This document shows, piece by piece, positions 63,485 to 64,000 of a DNA stretch of 64,000 nucleotides (positions are counted from its first letter, which is position 1; the number at the start of each line of letters is the position of its first letter). Under the pieces are notes generated by a model, which had not been told where the DNA came from, did not search any database, and saw only the letters and a list, made by a program, of their open reading frames with translations. Where the stretch lies: NCBI GenBank assembly GCA_963726085.1, contig CAVSAR010000007.1, forward strand, positions 372,001 through 436,000, written 5' to 3'. Made by a program: the position numbers and the translations under genes. Source of the stretch: ZC4RG30 sp963726085 (GTDB lineage Bacteria; Pseudomonadota; Gammaproteobacteria; Steroidobacterales; Steroidobacteraceae).

Positions 63485-64000
63485 CTATTCCCAGCCCGTG
63501 GGTGAGTTGTAGGGCGCGGTGAATCCCATGGCCTCGATTTCATGTATCTGGCCGTCGGCGCCCACCTTGAAGATATGCGCCGCCGGCAGGTCGAAGGGCG
63601 CAAACGGCATGTTCTTCTTGTTGCGTTCGGTAGTGGAGCCATCGGTGTTCTTCACCAGGTAGGGCAGGTTGTCCATGGGGTGGCGGAAGTGCGAGAGGCC
63701 CATCACCAGTCCCGTCTGCGGATCCGCGGCAAATACGCGGCGGTTCTCGATACGCGCGATGTACTGGAACGAGTTGCTGTTGAGCTGCCCGCGGCAGTCC
63801 CGCGCCACGTGGGGCTGTGCGGCCGTGCCCGGAATGGCCGGCGCCGTGGACGGCTTGCCGCTGGCGGTGATCATGCCGTTCTCGTGGCGTTCGCAGTCGG
63901 GAGCGAAAGGCGCCAGCTCGCCGTTGTTGTCATCCAGGGCGTCGTAGTACGACGCACCGATCTTGATCAGCTCATCGTGCGACCGGCGCTGGGCGACGGG
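63485..64000 (-). CDS. Uncharacterised protein, C-terminal part (5' end outside window)
   Basis: The frame is open on the minus strand from the right edge. It reads SHDELIKIGASYYDALDDNN, LAPFAPDCERHENGM, YIARIENRRVFAADPQTGL, GLSHFRHPMDNLPY and ends SPTGWE. The pattern (a Y.DALD..N segment, a Cys-rich DC.RHENG motif and the RIENRRV..D strand) suggests an NTF2-like or DUF8021-like fold. At least 171 residues are visible and the start is not. It begins the next module after groEL-tail copy R4. Confidence 0.65.
   Translation of the reverse strand, partial: PVAQRRSHDELIKIGASYYDALDDNNGELAPFAPDCERHENGMITASGKPSTAPAIPGTAAQPHVARDCRGQLNSNSFQYIARIENRRVFAADPQTGLVMGLSHFRHPMDNLPYLVKNTDGSTTERNKKNMPFAPFDLPAAHIFKVGADGQIHEIEAMGFTAPYNSPTGWE

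Overview
The window is GC-rich chromosomal DNA from a gammaproteobacterium. The evidence is the gene order rhlB / trxA-rho, aroQ-accB-accC-prmA-dusB-fis, a PlsB-type acyltransferase, the long biosynthetic arginine decarboxylase SpeA, GreB, and large TonB receptors. Homospermidine synthase, a Rho with a Gly/Asn/Arg-rich head and a TIGR02466-type oxygenase beside a TonB receptor point towards the Xanthomonadales-Nevskiales side of the class. I cannot name a species. No tRNA, rRNA, CRISPR array, integrase or transposase was seen.

Layout. 0-7.2 kb: the end of a UvrD-like helicase, an sseA-speA-methyltransferase operon, then a GST-like gene, homospermidine synthase and greB. SpeA and homospermidine synthase imply arginine to agmatine to putrescine to homospermidine. 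7.3-12.5 kb: an envelope-flavoured run (small protein, LemA, two TPM proteins, a LysM L,D-transpeptidase lipoprotein) ending in an orphan contractile-tail sheath protein. 12.5-20.5 kb: a hydrolase, plsB and glpD (3' ends overlapping on opposite strands), arfB, an MscS channel, a DUF465 protein, a PHP phosphatase and a YrfG-like nucleotidase. 20.5-26.3 kb: a wrecked efflux locus (HlyD/MacA adaptor, ABC ATPase, two FtsX permeases, NtrC-type regulator, histidine kinase stub), bounded by a short duplicated sequence. 26.3-28.6 kb: an FAD monooxygenase and a small-ORF/nucleotidyltransferase pair. 28.6-32.2 kb: rhlB divergent from trxA-rho. 32.2-38.7 kb: single accessory genes (beta-barrel, Cys-rich protein, cupin, lactonase-like lipoprotein, NTF2-like, GNAT, hydrolase, rhomboid, carbonic anhydrase). 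38.7-47.3 kb: a long leftward run aroQ-accB-accC-prmA-DUF3426-dusB-fis-purH-purD. 47.5-50.1 kb: dsbD and a TlpA-like thioredoxin. 50.1-52.3 kb: groESL with a promoter and a CIRCE-like operator.

The most unusual structure is downstream of groEL. The groEL 3' end, its stop-codon palindrome and its terminator hairpin recur three more times (about 54.1-54.5, 59.15-59.27 and 63.41-63.48 kb), always in the same orientation. The copies divide the DNA into modules: an arylsulfotransferase-like lipoprotein; a zinc peptidase-pepN-marC operon; a TonB receptor with a 2OG-Fe(II) oxygenase; and an unfinished gene at the right edge. Repeat length and identity fall with distance from groEL, as expected if new DNA is repeatedly inserted at the groEL tail and older tails are pushed outward and decay. 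The mechanism is unknown, and assembly artefact must be excluded.

Many one-base frame shifts occur in genes that should be essential or well conserved (rho, accB, accC, dsbD), so part of the sequence probably carries indel errors. Those genes are annotated as CDS across the shifts. Only the 20.5-26.3 kb locus has damage, including a large internal deletion and a truncation, that clearly exceeds this background.
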